Part shown: piece by piece, positions 1 through 8,154 of the stretch | Layout: each line of letters begins with the position of its first letter | Numbering within the stretch: position 1 is the first letter of the stretch | Assembly (NCBI RefSeq): GCF_029211325.2 | Contig: NZ_CP135996.1 | Location: forward strand, 1,922,001-1,986,000 | Source of the DNA: Caproicibacterium argilliputei | GTDB taxonomy: Bacteria; Bacillota; Clostridia; Oscillospirales; Acutalibacteraceae | Direction: 5' to 3' | Length of the DNA: 64,000 nt | Made by a program: the position numbers and the translations under genes | Notes under the pieces: model-generated | Databases searched by the model: none | Told to the model about the DNA's origin: nothing | The model's input: only the letters and a program-made list of their open reading frames with translations

Positions 1-186
1 TTTCCAACACGGTTTGCCACGGTCGAGGCACAAGAGCAATTCCTGCAAAACGCCCGCAAGCACAGTGTCTTTACCAGCAAAGTACAGGTTACACCGAAAG
101 ACCGGCTGCTCACGCTCTGCACCTGCACCTACGATTTTGACAACGCCCGCTTGGCGGTGATTGGCAAGCTGGTTAAGCAATCCTAA
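1..186 (+). CDS. Class B sortase, C-terminal fragment (5' part outside window)
   Basis: The first 61 codons of the window are open in frame 1 and end at TAA (184-186). The peptide contains LLTLCTCTYDFDNARLAVIG. This matches the end of class B sortases, where the catalytic Cys sits in a TLxTC motif and the catalytic Arg follows about 9-10 residues later (here the R of NARLAV). Sortases are membrane-anchored extracellular transpeptidases that attach sorting-signal proteins or pilins to the cell wall. The N-terminal membrane segment and catalytic His lie upstream of the window, so substrate class cannot be judged. A strong hairpin terminator follows directly. Confidence 0.75.
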   Translation, partial: FPTRFATVEAQEQFLQNARKHSVFTSKVQVTPKDRLLTLCTCTYDFDNARLAVIGKLVKQS

Positions 187-207
187 AAAGGTCACATAGC
201 TCTCTAA

Positions 208-241
208 AAAACCGACGTTCCTTTGTGAACGTCGGTTTTTC
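208..241. terminator. Intrinsic terminator between sortase and DNRLRE-glycosyltransferase genes
   Basis: ACCGACGTTC and GAACGTCGGT arms with a short loop, flanked by an A-run on the left and TTTTT on the right. It can serve both convergent genes. Confidence 0.85.
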
Positions 242-243
242 TG

Positions 244-1902
244 TTATTCTATTGTCTGTCGGTGCGCCAGCAGGAGTTCTTTCCAGCGGCGCTCCCAGAT
301 TTTCTTTGAAAAGCACTGGGCTGTTTGCACAGCGTGCTTCCCCATTTCCAGACGCAGTTCCCAGTCATCCGCCAGACGAACGATGGCCTGTTCCAGTGCA
401 TCCTTTTCTGCCGAAAGCAATACCCCGTTGAAACCGTCAATCACCAAATCCGTCAAGCCACCGACATTGCCCGCTAGCACCGGCTTTCCACACGCCATGG
501 CCTCTAACAGGGAAAAAGATGTGCTTTCCGCATAGCGGGACGGCAGCAACACCAAATCAGCTGCCTGATAAGCAGTTGCCATCTTCTCCATGGGGTACCA
601 ATGATACACAATGCCACTTTCCCGCTCTGCAAGAAGCATCATCTGTTGTTCCGCCTGCTCTGTTCCCCGCCCAACAAACGAAAAAAGCAGATCCTCGCGC
701 TTTTGCAGTAGTGCCCTTGCAGCTTCTTTCACAGCACCCCAGCCCTTGCTGTAAACAAGCCTTCGCGGATACAGGACTGTCAGCTTTTCCGATTTTTCTG
801 CAGCGTCCGTCGGATGAAACATCGTGAGATCCACGTAATTGGGCAAATAAATTCGCCTGCACACCATTGACGGATGGACGGCGTTGAGCCAATGCAGGGT
901 ATTGGTATCCGTACTGACCAGCGTTTTGACGCGGTTCAGACCCGTAAACAACCTCCCGTACCATTCCTGTGACCGCCACCAGGGCGCTTTCTCTGCGTCC
1001 CACCAAATGCCCTGACTCACGCAGATTGCGTTTTCAAATACATATGGATACAGCAAATCCATGCCAAAATACAGATGCAGGTCATAGTCCTGTGCAAGCG
1101 AATAAAAACTCTTGTTCAAAGAAAGAAAAAAGTCCTCGTCAAAGCCACCCTCGCCAATGCCGAAAACACGAAATCCGTCATATTCTTTCTTCCAGTACAA
1201 ACCGTTCGACGGCTGAAAAATATCCACTTGCCAGCCAAGCCCCGCCAAAAGCCGTGCCAGATCTCTGAGGTACCGCACCCGCCCGTCAGGCAGACAACGC
1301 GCCCCGTCCCGCTCCAGAAAGCGGCTGGTCAGCAGCGCTACCCGCTTTTTTTCGTCTGCAGATGGTGACGACTCCGGCAGCTGCAAGGTCAGCTCCAAGC
1401 ACGGCCGCCAGTCCGGGCAGCTCTGGCGGGTACTGAGAAAAGCAGTTAAACGCTCCTCTTCCTGCTCATCTGCTGCCCGGAGCAGAATCCCATGGTTGCT
1501 GTCCGGACGTTCGTGCCAGACGCGCGCCAAAGGGGTAATCTCTGCAGAAACGGATTCGTAAACCGCGCATTCCGTCTGCAAAGGCAGTCCAACACAACTG
1601 CATGGCGGCTGTACGTCAAAACTGACTCTGCCGCGCTCCCACGCTTCCTTGACCGGACAGATCACAAATCCGTTTTTCGTTTCCATACAGTCGTTGCGGA
1701 CACAATACAAGCGCAGCACCGCTTTTTCAATGACCGCTTCCGGCGGGACTTCCGCCAACGAAAACTGCATAAGAATCCTGTAAACCGCATCCTGCCGGAA
1801 ACAACCCAAAAGACAAAATTCCTTTTCCGAAAAATTGTCATACGGCATGGTACTGTCCACATAGGTATCCGCAAAGGGATACAGCGTCATTTCTTTTTGC
1901 AT
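244..1902 (-). CDS. DNRLRE/CBM96-like domain fused to a GT4-type glycosyltransferase
   Basis: 552 residues. Residues about 6-175 look like a DNRLRE (CBM96-like) beta-sandwich: a DTYVD opening, RILMQFSLAEVP, EKAVLRLYC, ITPLARVWHE and NHGILLRAA follow the family pattern. Residues about 185-550 are a GT-B glycosyltransferase of family 4: N-terminal Rossmann part, LYPRRLVYSKGW, then ESTSFSLLE (the E-x7-E sugar-nucleotide motif) and the GKPVLAGNVGGL loop. No signal peptide or membrane segment is seen, so it should act in the cytoplasm. DNRLRE domains are normally found in secreted proteins, which makes the fusion odd. The start is the ATG at 1902, preceded by GAGAGG six bases upstream. Acceptor and product are unknown. 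Confidence 0.75.
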   Translation of the reverse strand: MQKEMTLYPFADTYVDSTMPYDNFSEKEFCLLGCFRQDAVYRILMQFSLAEVPPEAVIEKAVLRLYCVRNDCMETKNGFVICPVKEAWERGRVSFDVQPPCSCVGLPLQTECAVYESVSAEITPLARVWHERPDSNHGILLRAADEQEEERLTAFLSTRQSCPDWRPCLELTLQLPESSPSADEKKRVALLTSRFLERDGARCLPDGRVRYLRDLARLLAGLGWQVDIFQPSNGLYWKKEYDGFRVFGIGEGGFDEDFFLSLNKSFYSLAQDYDLHLYFGMDLLYPYVFENAICVSQGIWWDAEKAPWWRSQEWYGRLFTGLNRVKTLVSTDTNTLHWLNAVHPSMVCRRIYLPNYVDLTMFHPTDAAEKSEKLTVLYPRRLVYSKGWGAVKEAARALLQKREDLLFSFVGRGTEQAEQQMMLLAERESGIVYHWYPMEKMATAYQAADLVLLPSRYAESTSFSLLEAMACGKPVLAGNVGGLTDLVIDGFNGVLLSAEKDALEQAIVRLADDWELRLEMGKHAVQTAQCFSKKIWERRWKELLLAHRQTIE

Positions 1903-2030
1903 ACGTTACCTCTCTTTTCAGAATATCCTTTCCACAGTCTGCCGGCCACTCCGTGCACAGACCGTCTTTGGAAGAGAAAGCCTTTCCAAATTCTATGCTG
2001 TTTGGGGCTTGTTTCATGATAAGAACACAA

Positions 2031-2075
2031 AAAACGGAGCAGACATTCTAAGTCCAGAATGTCTGCTCCGTTTTT
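2031..2075 (-). terminator. Intrinsic terminator of pfkA
   Basis: Near-perfect hairpin with arms ACGGAGCAGACATTCT / AGAATGTCTGCTCCGT and T-run on the minus strand, about 35 bp after the pfkA stop. Confidence 0.9.
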
Positions 2076-2110
2076 GAAACAAATTCAGAAAAGATTACGC
2101 AAAGCAAAAA

Positions 2111-3079
2111 TCAAATAGAAATCTGCAAGGCGATGTCATATAAATTTTTGTCAAACACACGCTTCATGTTCAGCGCCTCTGTGATATCCAGATCGACAAT
2201 CTTTCCGCCGCGCATTACGACAACACGATTGCTGCTGCCTTTTTCCAAGAGTTCCACCGCATGGTAGCCCATCTCGCTGGCGACAACACGGTCGCGCAGT
2301 GTCGGCGAACCGCCGCGCTGTACATGGCCCAAAATGGTGGCGCGCGTTTCAATCCCGGTGGTTTCCTGAATCTTCTTTGCCAGTTCCGCTGTGCCGCCGA
2401 CACCCTCAGCCACCATGATGATGAAATGCTGCTTGCCGGTTTTCTGTGCAAAATGCATCCGGTCAACAATATCTTTCTGGAAATCCCACGCGACCTCCGG
2501 AACCAGAATGGAAGTAGCACCGACCGCAACACCCACCTGCAGTGCCAGATCGCCACAACGGCGACCCATGACCTCAACCACGCTGCAGCGGTCATGGGAT
2601 TCGGCTGTGTCACGAATCCGGTCAATCATCTGCACGGCTGTATTCATAGCGGTATCGAAGCCAATGGTATATTCGCTGGAAGCAATGTCGTTGTCAATGG
2701 TACCGGGAATGCCGATGCAGGGCACACCCGCGCCGGTCAAATCCCGTGCGCCACGGAAAGAGCCGTCGCCGCCAATTACCACAACACCGACAACATTCAG
2801 CTTGCGGCAGGCCTCCGCTGCTTTCTCGACGCCGGCCTGCGAGTTAAACTCTGGGCTGCGCGCAGTGTAAAGCACCGTACCGCCGCGGCCGATAATATCA
2901 GACACACTGCGCAGGTTCATCTCCTCAACGTCTCCTGTCAGCAGGCCGTTGTAACCGCGGCGAACGCCCATAACGCCAAATCCCTTGGAAATACCGGCGC
3001 GAACTACCGCACGCACAGCCGCATTCATTCCGGGAGCGTCCCCACCGCTGGTCAGAACCGCAATGGACTTTGCACTCAT
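2111..3079 (-). CDS. pfkA: ATP-dependent 6-phosphofructokinase
   Basis: 322 residues, the normal length of bacterial PfkA. It phosphorylates fructose 6-phosphate to fructose 1,6-bisphosphate, the committed step of glycolysis, in the cytoplasm. Visible motifs: LTSGGDAPGMNAA (ATP site), GGDGSFRGA, PGTIDND (catalytic Asp), EVMGRRCGDLAL (substrate and effector contacts) and LGHVQRGGSPT near the C-terminus. The ATG at 3079 is chosen over an upstream in-frame codon at 3103 because GGAGG lies eight bases before it and MSAKSIAVLTSGG matches the family N-terminus. It follows dnaE on the same strand but has its own promoter (3163-3191). In many Firmicutes dnaE and pfkA are neighbours, as here. Confidence 0.97.
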   Translation of the reverse strand: MSAKSIAVLTSGGDAPGMNAAVRAVVRAGISKGFGVMGVRRGYNGLLTGDVEEMNLRSVSDIIGRGGTVLYTARSPEFNSQAGVEKAAEACRKLNVVGVVVIGGDGSFRGARDLTGAGVPCIGIPGTIDNDIASSEYTIGFDTAMNTAVQMIDRIRDTAESHDRCSVVEVMGRRCGDLALQVGVAVGATSILVPEVAWDFQKDIVDRMHFAQKTGKQHFIIMVAEGVGGTAELAKKIQETTGIETRATILGHVQRGGSPTLRDRVVASEMGYHAVELLEKGSSNRVVVMRGGKIVDLDITEALNMKRVFDKNLYDIALQISI

Positions 3080-3162
3080 TTCTAAAACCTCCAATTCTAG
3101 CATAAACCATTTGCAGGAAACCGCTGAAAAACGGCGGAATTCCTTAAATTTCTGGTACTTTT

Positions 3163-3191
3163 ATTATAGTCTATTCCGGAAGAATCCACAA
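3163..3191 (-). promoter_or_regulatory. Predicted sigma-A promoter of pfkA
   Basis: On the minus strand TTGTGG (3186-3191), a 17-bp spacer and TATAAT (3163-3168). Confidence 0.7.
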
Positions 3192-3199
3192 GGGCATTA

Positions 3200-3231
3200 T
3201 ATGGATAATTGTGCTTTTCGTATGGATAATT
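3200..3231. repeat. Two 11-bp direct repeats upstream of the pfkA promoter
   Basis: TATGGATAATT occurs at 3200-3210 and 3221-3231, 21 bp apart (two helical turns), directly upstream of the predicted pfkA -35. The distal copy overlaps the dnaE stop codon. The arrangement resembles an activator or repressor site, but no regulator can be named. Confidence 0.5.
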
Positions 3232-6200
3232 ATTGCACGTACGCAACATTTGTATTGCCGAGCACACGGCACAGCTCACGCAGCAGCACCTCATTGACAT
3301 CCACGCCGCGCGAAGCAGGCGCGCGGAACATGGTTTTCTCCTGCGTGAAAACCACATACAGCTGTGTGCGTCCGTCAAAAACAGCCAGATACTTTTTCGC
3401 CCGCAGGTAAGCCGGGTCTTCCCGCGACTTCACTTTCAAGTAAAGCCCCGGCTTCACGTGCTTTCCAGAGAGCTGTGCGGCAGGCGCCGCAGGCTGCTCC
3501 CGCGGTACCGCACTCGCCTCCTCTGCCGAACGGATTTCCTCACAGAGCAGCTTGGGGTCTTCATCCTCACGAATACTCAAGCGGCCAGTCACACACAGCA
3601 CGTGGCCCTCCTCCAGAAGCGGCGAAACGCGCGCCAGAACCTGCGGAAATACCAGCAATTCCATCGAACCGCAAGCGTCCTCCAGTGTAACAAATGCCAT
3701 GGTGCTGTTGTTTTTCGTCACTTTGGTTTTAATACCGGAAACAATCCCCAGCAGGCACAGGCGGTCTCCATCCTTCCAGCGCCCGCCGGCTTCCGTTTCG
3801 AAGCTTTCCAAAACGGTACCAATTTTAACCGCGCCGATTTTGTGGTACAAGTCCTCATACGCCGCCAGCGGATTTCCGGAAAGGAACAGACCAGTCACTT
3901 CCTTTTCCATGGCAAGGCGGTCGCTGACACTGTAATCCTCCATTTTCGGAATCTGAAAAACTTCCTGCGCACCGTCCGTTTCCTCCGGCTGGTCAAAAAA
4001 GCCGATTTGCCCCTCCAGGTTGCGCCGCTTGTCATTGGACAGCGTGTCCAACACCAGGGGAATCGCCGTCATCATCTCGCGCCGGTTGCTGCCCAAACCG
4101 TCCAGTGCACCACACTTCACAAAGCTTTCCAGGGAGCGCCGGTTGGTTTTGTCAAACGTCCGCTTACAGAAATCATAAAAAGAGCGATATGGGCCGCTGC
4201 GTTCCCGCTCCTGCAGCACTGCGTCAATCAAGCCGCGCCCCAAATTTCTGACTGCAAGCAGCCCAAAGCGGATATCTTTGCCAACCACGGTAAAGGCAGC
4301 GGCGCTGCTGTTGATTTCGGGACCCAGCACCCGAATGTGCAGGCGCCCGCACTCTGCAATGTACTGTGAGAGTTTTCCGGTGCTGTCCAAAACGCTGGTC
4401 AGCAGTGCCGCCAGATACTGCTGCGGATAGAAACATTTCAGGTAAGCGGTCTGGTAAGCAAGATAAGAGTACGCCGCCGCGTGGGATTTGTTAAATGCAT
4501 AGGAAGCAAAACTTTCCATTTCCCCGTAAATCTGCAAGGCTGTCTGCTCATCCACCCCATTTTGCAGGCAGCCCGGTACCTCCCAGGTACCATCTGCCCG
4601 CTGCAGACCGTGGATAAAAATTTCCTTTTCCCGCTGCATGACATCGTGCTTTTTCTTGCTCATGGCGCGGCGGACAATATCTGCGCGCCCCAGGCTGTAC
4701 CCTGCAAGCGAGCGAAAAATCTGCATGACCTGTTCCTGATAAACAATGCAGCCGTACGTCACCTTTAAAATTGGCTCCAGTAGGGGATGCGCATACGTAA
4801 TGCCCTCCGGGTGCTGCCGGTTCTGAATGTACTTCGGAATGAACTCCATGGGTCCGGGGCGGTACAGGGAATTTGCAGCAATCAGGTCTTCCAGCTTTTC
4901 CGGATGCAGCTGCATCATCATGCTGCGCATACCGGCAGACTCAAACTGAAAAATGCCTTCCGTGTTTCCTGCGGTAAACTGCGCATAAACCTCCGCCACA
5001 TCCAGCGGAACCTTGCTGATACGGAAGTCCGGCTTTTCCCTGCGAATCATTTCCTCTGCGTCATGAATCACCGAAAGGTTGCGCAGACCAAGAAAATCCA
5101 TCTTCAGCAGTCCCAGTTCCTCCAGCGTGGTCATGGTGTACTGGCACACGGTGGCATCACCGTTTTTTGCCAGCGGCACATAGTTTGCCACCGGCTTATC
5201 TGTAATGACCACACCGGCTGCGTGTGTGGAGGTGTTACGCGGCATACCTTCCAGCTTACGCGCCATGTCAATCAAAGCTTTGACCTGCGGGTCCTCCTCA
5301 TAACGCTGCTTGAGCTCCCTGGAGGCCTCCAGCGCCTTTTCCAGCGTCATGTTCTGCCCCGGTGCGGTTGGAATCAGTTTGGCCACACGGTCCACAAACG
5401 CATAAGGCAGCCCCATGACCCTGCCGACATCCCGAACCGAACCCCGCGCCGCCATTGTGCCGAACGTCACAATCTGCGCCACGTGGTCCGCACCGTACTT
5501 TTCCACAACATAGTCAATCATTTCCGACCTGCGGTCGTCCGCAAAGTCAATGTCAAAGTCCGGCATACTGACCCGCTCCGGATTCAAAAAGCGTTCAAAC
5601 AGCAAATCATACTGCAGCGGGTCAATACCGGTGATGCCAATGCAGTACGCCGCCAGACTGCCTGCGCCGGAACCGCGCCCCGGCCCCACCGGGATGCCGA
5701 CCTCTTTGGCATGGCGGACAAAATCATGCACAATCAGGTAATAATTCACATACCCCATTTTCTGAATGGTATCCAGTTCATATTCCAACCGCCGCACGAT
5801 TCTTTTCGACGGATTTTCCCCGTAATGCGCGTGCAAACCGGCGAAACATTTTTCACGGAAATATGCGGTGTTCTCTTGCCCATTCGGCGTATCAAAACGC
5901 GGCAGCTTGGTTTTACCGAACTCAAATTCCACACAGCAGCGCTCCGCGATTTTGGCGGTATTGTCTGCCGCCTCCGGATGCTCTGGAAACAGTGCGCGCA
6001 TCTGCTCCTCTGTTTTATAGTAAAACTCTTTGCTGCCGAAATTCAGGCCGCCCTCTTCATCCAGCGTATGGTTGGTCTGAATACACAGCAAAACATGATG
6101 CATTTCGCTGTCTTCCTGCTCAATGTAGTGACAGTCGTTCGTTACCACCAGCGGAATGCCAGTTTCCTGCGAAAGACGAATGAGCTGCGGGTTCACACGC

Positions 6201-6745
6201 TTCTGCTCCGGCAGACCGTGATCCTGCAGCTCCAGATAAAAATGCTCGTTCCCGAAAATTGAAGCATAGCGCTGCGCCGCTTCTTTAGCGCGCGGATAGT
6301 CATTGGCACTGAGTGCACGCGGAATTTCCCCTGCCAGACAAGCCGAAAGCGCAATCAGACCCTCATGATACTTTTGCAGCAGTTCCAAATCAACGCGCGG
6401 TTTTCTGTAAAACCCTTCCGTCCAGGCGCAGCTAACCAGCTGAATCAGATTCTGATAGCCCGTATTGTTTTCACACAGCAAAACCAAATGGCGGTTTTCG
6501 CCGTCCAACTCGCGTGTGCGGTCAAAGCGGCTGCGCTGCGCCACATAAACCTCACAGCCGATGATAGGCTTGATACCGCGCTTCTTTGCCACTTTATAAA
6601 AATCGACCGCACCGTACATGACGCCGTGGTCGGTAATGGCAACCGCTTTGTCCCCGCGCGCCTTTGCCGTATCCAACAACCGCTCGATGCGGCACGCGCC
6701 GTCCAGCAGGCTGTATTCCGTATGCAGATGCAAATGAACAAACAT
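3230..6745 (-). CDS. dnaE: DNA polymerase III alpha subunit (DnaE type)
   Basis: 1171 residues. Replicative polymerase catalytic subunit of the C family. An N-terminal PHP domain begins FVHLHLHTEYSLLDGA. The polymerase core shows GPGRGSGAGSLAAYC and PDFDIDFADDRR with the catalytic Asp residues. A helix-hairpin-helix region (SYAFNKSHAAAYS) follows, and a C-terminal OB fold (LLGIVSGIKTKVTK..). There is no 3'-5' exonuclease domain inserted in PHP, so this is DnaE rather than PolC. The ATG at 6745 is preceded by AAGGAAG eight bases upstream; the open frame extends 24 codons further without a better start. It lies 28 bp after whiA, probably in one transcript. Confidence 0.97.
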   Translation of the reverse strand: MFVHLHLHTEYSLLDGACRIERLLDTAKARGDKAVAITDHGVMYGAVDFYKVAKKRGIKPIIGCEVYVAQRSRFDRTRELDGENRHLVLLCENNTGYQNLIQLVSCAWTEGFYRKPRVDLELLQKYHEGLIALSACLAGEIPRALSANDYPRAKEAAQRYASIFGNEHFYLELQDHGLPEQKRVNPQLIRLSQETGIPLVVTNDCHYIEQEDSEMHHVLLCIQTNHTLDEEGGLNFGSKEFYYKTEEQMRALFPEHPEAADNTAKIAERCCVEFEFGKTKLPRFDTPNGQENTAYFREKCFAGLHAHYGENPSKRIVRRLEYELDTIQKMGYVNYYLIVHDFVRHAKEVGIPVGPGRGSGAGSLAAYCIGITGIDPLQYDLLFERFLNPERVSMPDFDIDFADDRRSEMIDYVVEKYGADHVAQIVTFGTMAARGSVRDVGRVMGLPYAFVDRVAKLIPTAPGQNMTLEKALEASRELKQRYEEDPQVKALIDMARKLEGMPRNTSTHAAGVVITDKPVANYVPLAKNGDATVCQYTMTTLEELGLLKMDFLGLRNLSVIHDAEEMIRREKPDFRISKVPLDVAEVYAQFTAGNTEGIFQFESAGMRSMMMQLHPEKLEDLIAANSLYRPGPMEFIPKYIQNRQHPEGITYAHPLLEPILKVTYGCIVYQEQVMQIFRSLAGYSLGRADIVRRAMSKKKHDVMQREKEIFIHGLQRADGTWEVPGCLQNGVDEQTALQIYGEMESFASYAFNKSHAAAYSYLAYQTAYLKCFYPQQYLAALLTSVLDSTGKLSQYIAECGRLHIRVLGPEINSSAAAFTVVGKDIRFGLLAVRNLGRGLIDAVLQERERSGPYRSFYDFCKRTFDKTNRRSLESFVKCGALDGLGSNRREMMTAIPLVLDTLSNDKRRNLEGQIGFFDQPEETDGAQEVFQIPKMEDYSVSDRLAMEKEVTGLFLSGNPLAAYEDLYHKIGAVKIGTVLESFETEAGGRWKDGDRLCLLGIVSGIKTKVTKNNSTMAFVTLEDACGSMELLVFPQVLARVSPLLEEGHVLCVTGRLSIREDEDPKLLCEEIRSAEEASAVPREQPAAPAAQLSGKHVKPGLYLKVKSREDPAYLRAKKYLAVFDGRTQLYVVFTQEKTMFRAPASRGVDVNEVLLRELCRVLGNTNVAYVQ

Positions 6746-6773
6746 GGTACCCGCTTCCTTTCCAAACACCCGG

Positions 6774-7700
6774 TTACTCTGCTCGGCGGCACAGCTTTTC
6801 TGCCAGCTCGGTAACACGCTGCAGGCGGTGATTCACTCCGGAGCGCGAAAGCGGCGGCGTAAGCTTTTCCCCCAGTTCGCGCAGCGAAAGCTCCGGATTT
6901 TCATAGCGGAGGCGTGCCAGCTCCCGCAAATTCTCCGGCAAAGCCTGTAACCCCAACCCCATGTCCAGAAGCCGCTGCAACGCCTGAATCTGCCGTGCCG
7001 CCGCGGAAGCGGTCTTGCCCAGATTGGCGGTTTCAAAGTTAGTCTGCCGGTTCACCTGGTTGCGCATTTCGCGCAGCATTTTCATCTGTATGACTTCCAT
7101 GGCGGCTTTGGGTGCGCCCATCAGCGTCAGTAAATCTGAAACGCGGTCAGCGCCCTTTATGTACACAACATAGGCGCCCTTTCGCTGCGAAACCCCCGGT
7201 TGCACCGCCACAGGCAGCTCCCCCAACAGCGCGGTAAGGTCGCGCGAAAGGTGCATACGCGGCACAACAAACTCCAGGCGGTAATCTTTGGTGGGATTCA
7301 CAACGGTTCCGCAGGTAAGAAAAGCTCCCCGCAGAAAGGATGCGGGGCAGCACTCATTTTCTAAATTGGCGCGGTTCAGCCGAAGGGTCACTTCCCGCCC
7401 GGTATGCCCGAAAAAGTCCAGAATGCGTGCCCTGTCGCGCTCGTCATCCACAGAAACGACACTGGCAGGATGTGAAGCGCGGCGCAAAACCGTTCGTGTG
7501 GAAAGGATGGCGGCAGTCAATTCCGCAGTCATCTGCGCGATGCGCTGGGCGGCCGCGCTGCTTTCTGTGGTCAGAGAAATACCGGATTCCTGAAAAGTGC
7601 GCCCCATCAGCAGCATTCCGTAACATTCCGCTTTCTGGCAGCAGGCACTCCGCATTTTCTTTCGGCAAAGTTCATTTTTTACATCGGCGGCAAAAGACAC
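6774..7700 (-). CDS. whiA: WhiA-family DNA-binding protein
   Basis: 308 residues when started at GTG 7700, the usual length of WhiA. An AAAGGAG motif lies ten bases upstream and SFAADVKNELCRKK is the classic WhiA N-terminus. The N-terminal two thirds is a LAGLIDADG-endonuclease-like fold without the nuclease residues (FLRGAFLTCGTVVNPTKDYRLEF). The C-terminus is a helix-turn-helix (YENPELSLRELGEKL..SGVNHRLQR). In Bacillus and Streptomyces WhiA affects cell division and chromosome segregation. Open frame continues upstream into the repeat-rich spacer and would give a non-homologous extension, which I reject. Confidence 0.93.
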   Translation of the reverse strand: MSFAADVKNELCRKKMRSACCQKAECYGMLLMGRTFQESGISLTTESSAAAQRIAQMTAELTAAILSTRTVLRRASHPASVVSVDDERDRARILDFFGHTGREVTLRLNRANLENECCPASFLRGAFLTCGTVVNPTKDYRLEFVVPRMHLSRDLTALLGELPVAVQPGVSQRKGAYVVYIKGADRVSDLLTLMGAPKAAMEVIQMKMLREMRNQVNRQTNFETANLGKTASAAARQIQALQRLLDMGLGLQALPENLRELARLRYENPELSLRELGEKLTPPLSRSGVNHRLQRVTELAEKLCRRAE

Positions 7701-8154
7701 AGGCACCGCGCTCCTTTCCTCTAAGGCTTTGGAACTTTTACTGCTTATGCACTCAAAGTGCTGACTTCCTGTTGACGCAGACTGCAAAGGAAGCAGGCTT
7801 CCCCGCCAGCTGCTGTTTACAATGCTCCACAGGAGCATTGTAAAGGCAAAAGAGGCTTCCCTTTTCACTCGGGCTTGCGCCCGAACCTGCTTCTCTTACG
7901 AAGGTCGCGGCGGGCTTTGCCCCCGCGCCCCCTGTCGCTTTCTAAGAAAGCGACAGAAAGCAACCTGTCGAAGTGCCAACTTTTTGTTGACGCAGATTGT
8001 AAAGGAAGTGCAGGCGCGCTCCGTGAGCTTCAGCACACTGCCAGCGGGGGCTTCCCCGCCGTGAGCTTCAGCACACCGCCAGCGGGGGCTTCCCCGCCGT
8101 GAGCTTCAGCACACCGCCAGCGGGAGCTTCCCCGCGCAGACTGAGCCTGCACGG
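7701..8154. other. Hairpin- and repeat-rich spacer between rapZ and whiA (no yvcK)
   Basis: About 450 bp without a convincing gene. It contains, in order: AAGTGCTGACTTCCTG plus GTTGACGCAGACTGCAAAGG (from about 7756); a stem-loop ACAATGCTCC/GGAGCATTGT (about 7818-7841); TCGGGC/GCCCGA (about 7868-7883); CGCGG..CCGCG-type stem (about 7905-7930); GTCGCTTTCT/AGAAAGCGAC (about 7933-7955); a diverged second copy of the first block (AAGTGCCAAC.. with GTTGACGCAGATTGTAAAGG, from about 7970); then the 38-bp tandem repeats. In many Firmicutes yvcK sits exactly here. I see no YvcK-like reading frame. Confidence 0.8.
8021..8134. repeat. Three tandem copies of a 38-bp repeat
   Basis: Copies at 8021-8058, 8059-8096 and 8097-8134, each starting CCGTGAGCTTCAGCACAC and ending CTTCCCCG. 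Copies differ at one or two positions only (T/C in the middle, one G/A). There are no spacers, so this is not a CRISPR. On the transcribed minus strand each copy carries a GCGGGGAAGC..CCCGC hairpin. Confidence 0.92.

Noticed and set aside
4787..6262. 491-codon plus-strand open frame
   Set aside because: It lies fully antisense to dnaE, whose protein is clearly conserved; it is a shadow of high-GC codon use.
7822..8102. Open frames on the plus strand over the rapZ-whiA spacer (75-80 codons)
   Set aside because: They run through hairpins and tandem repeats, have no SD site and show repetitive, unlikely composition.
8021..8134. CRISPR array from 38-bp repeats
   Set aside because: Copies abut without spacers, there are only three, and no cas genes are present.
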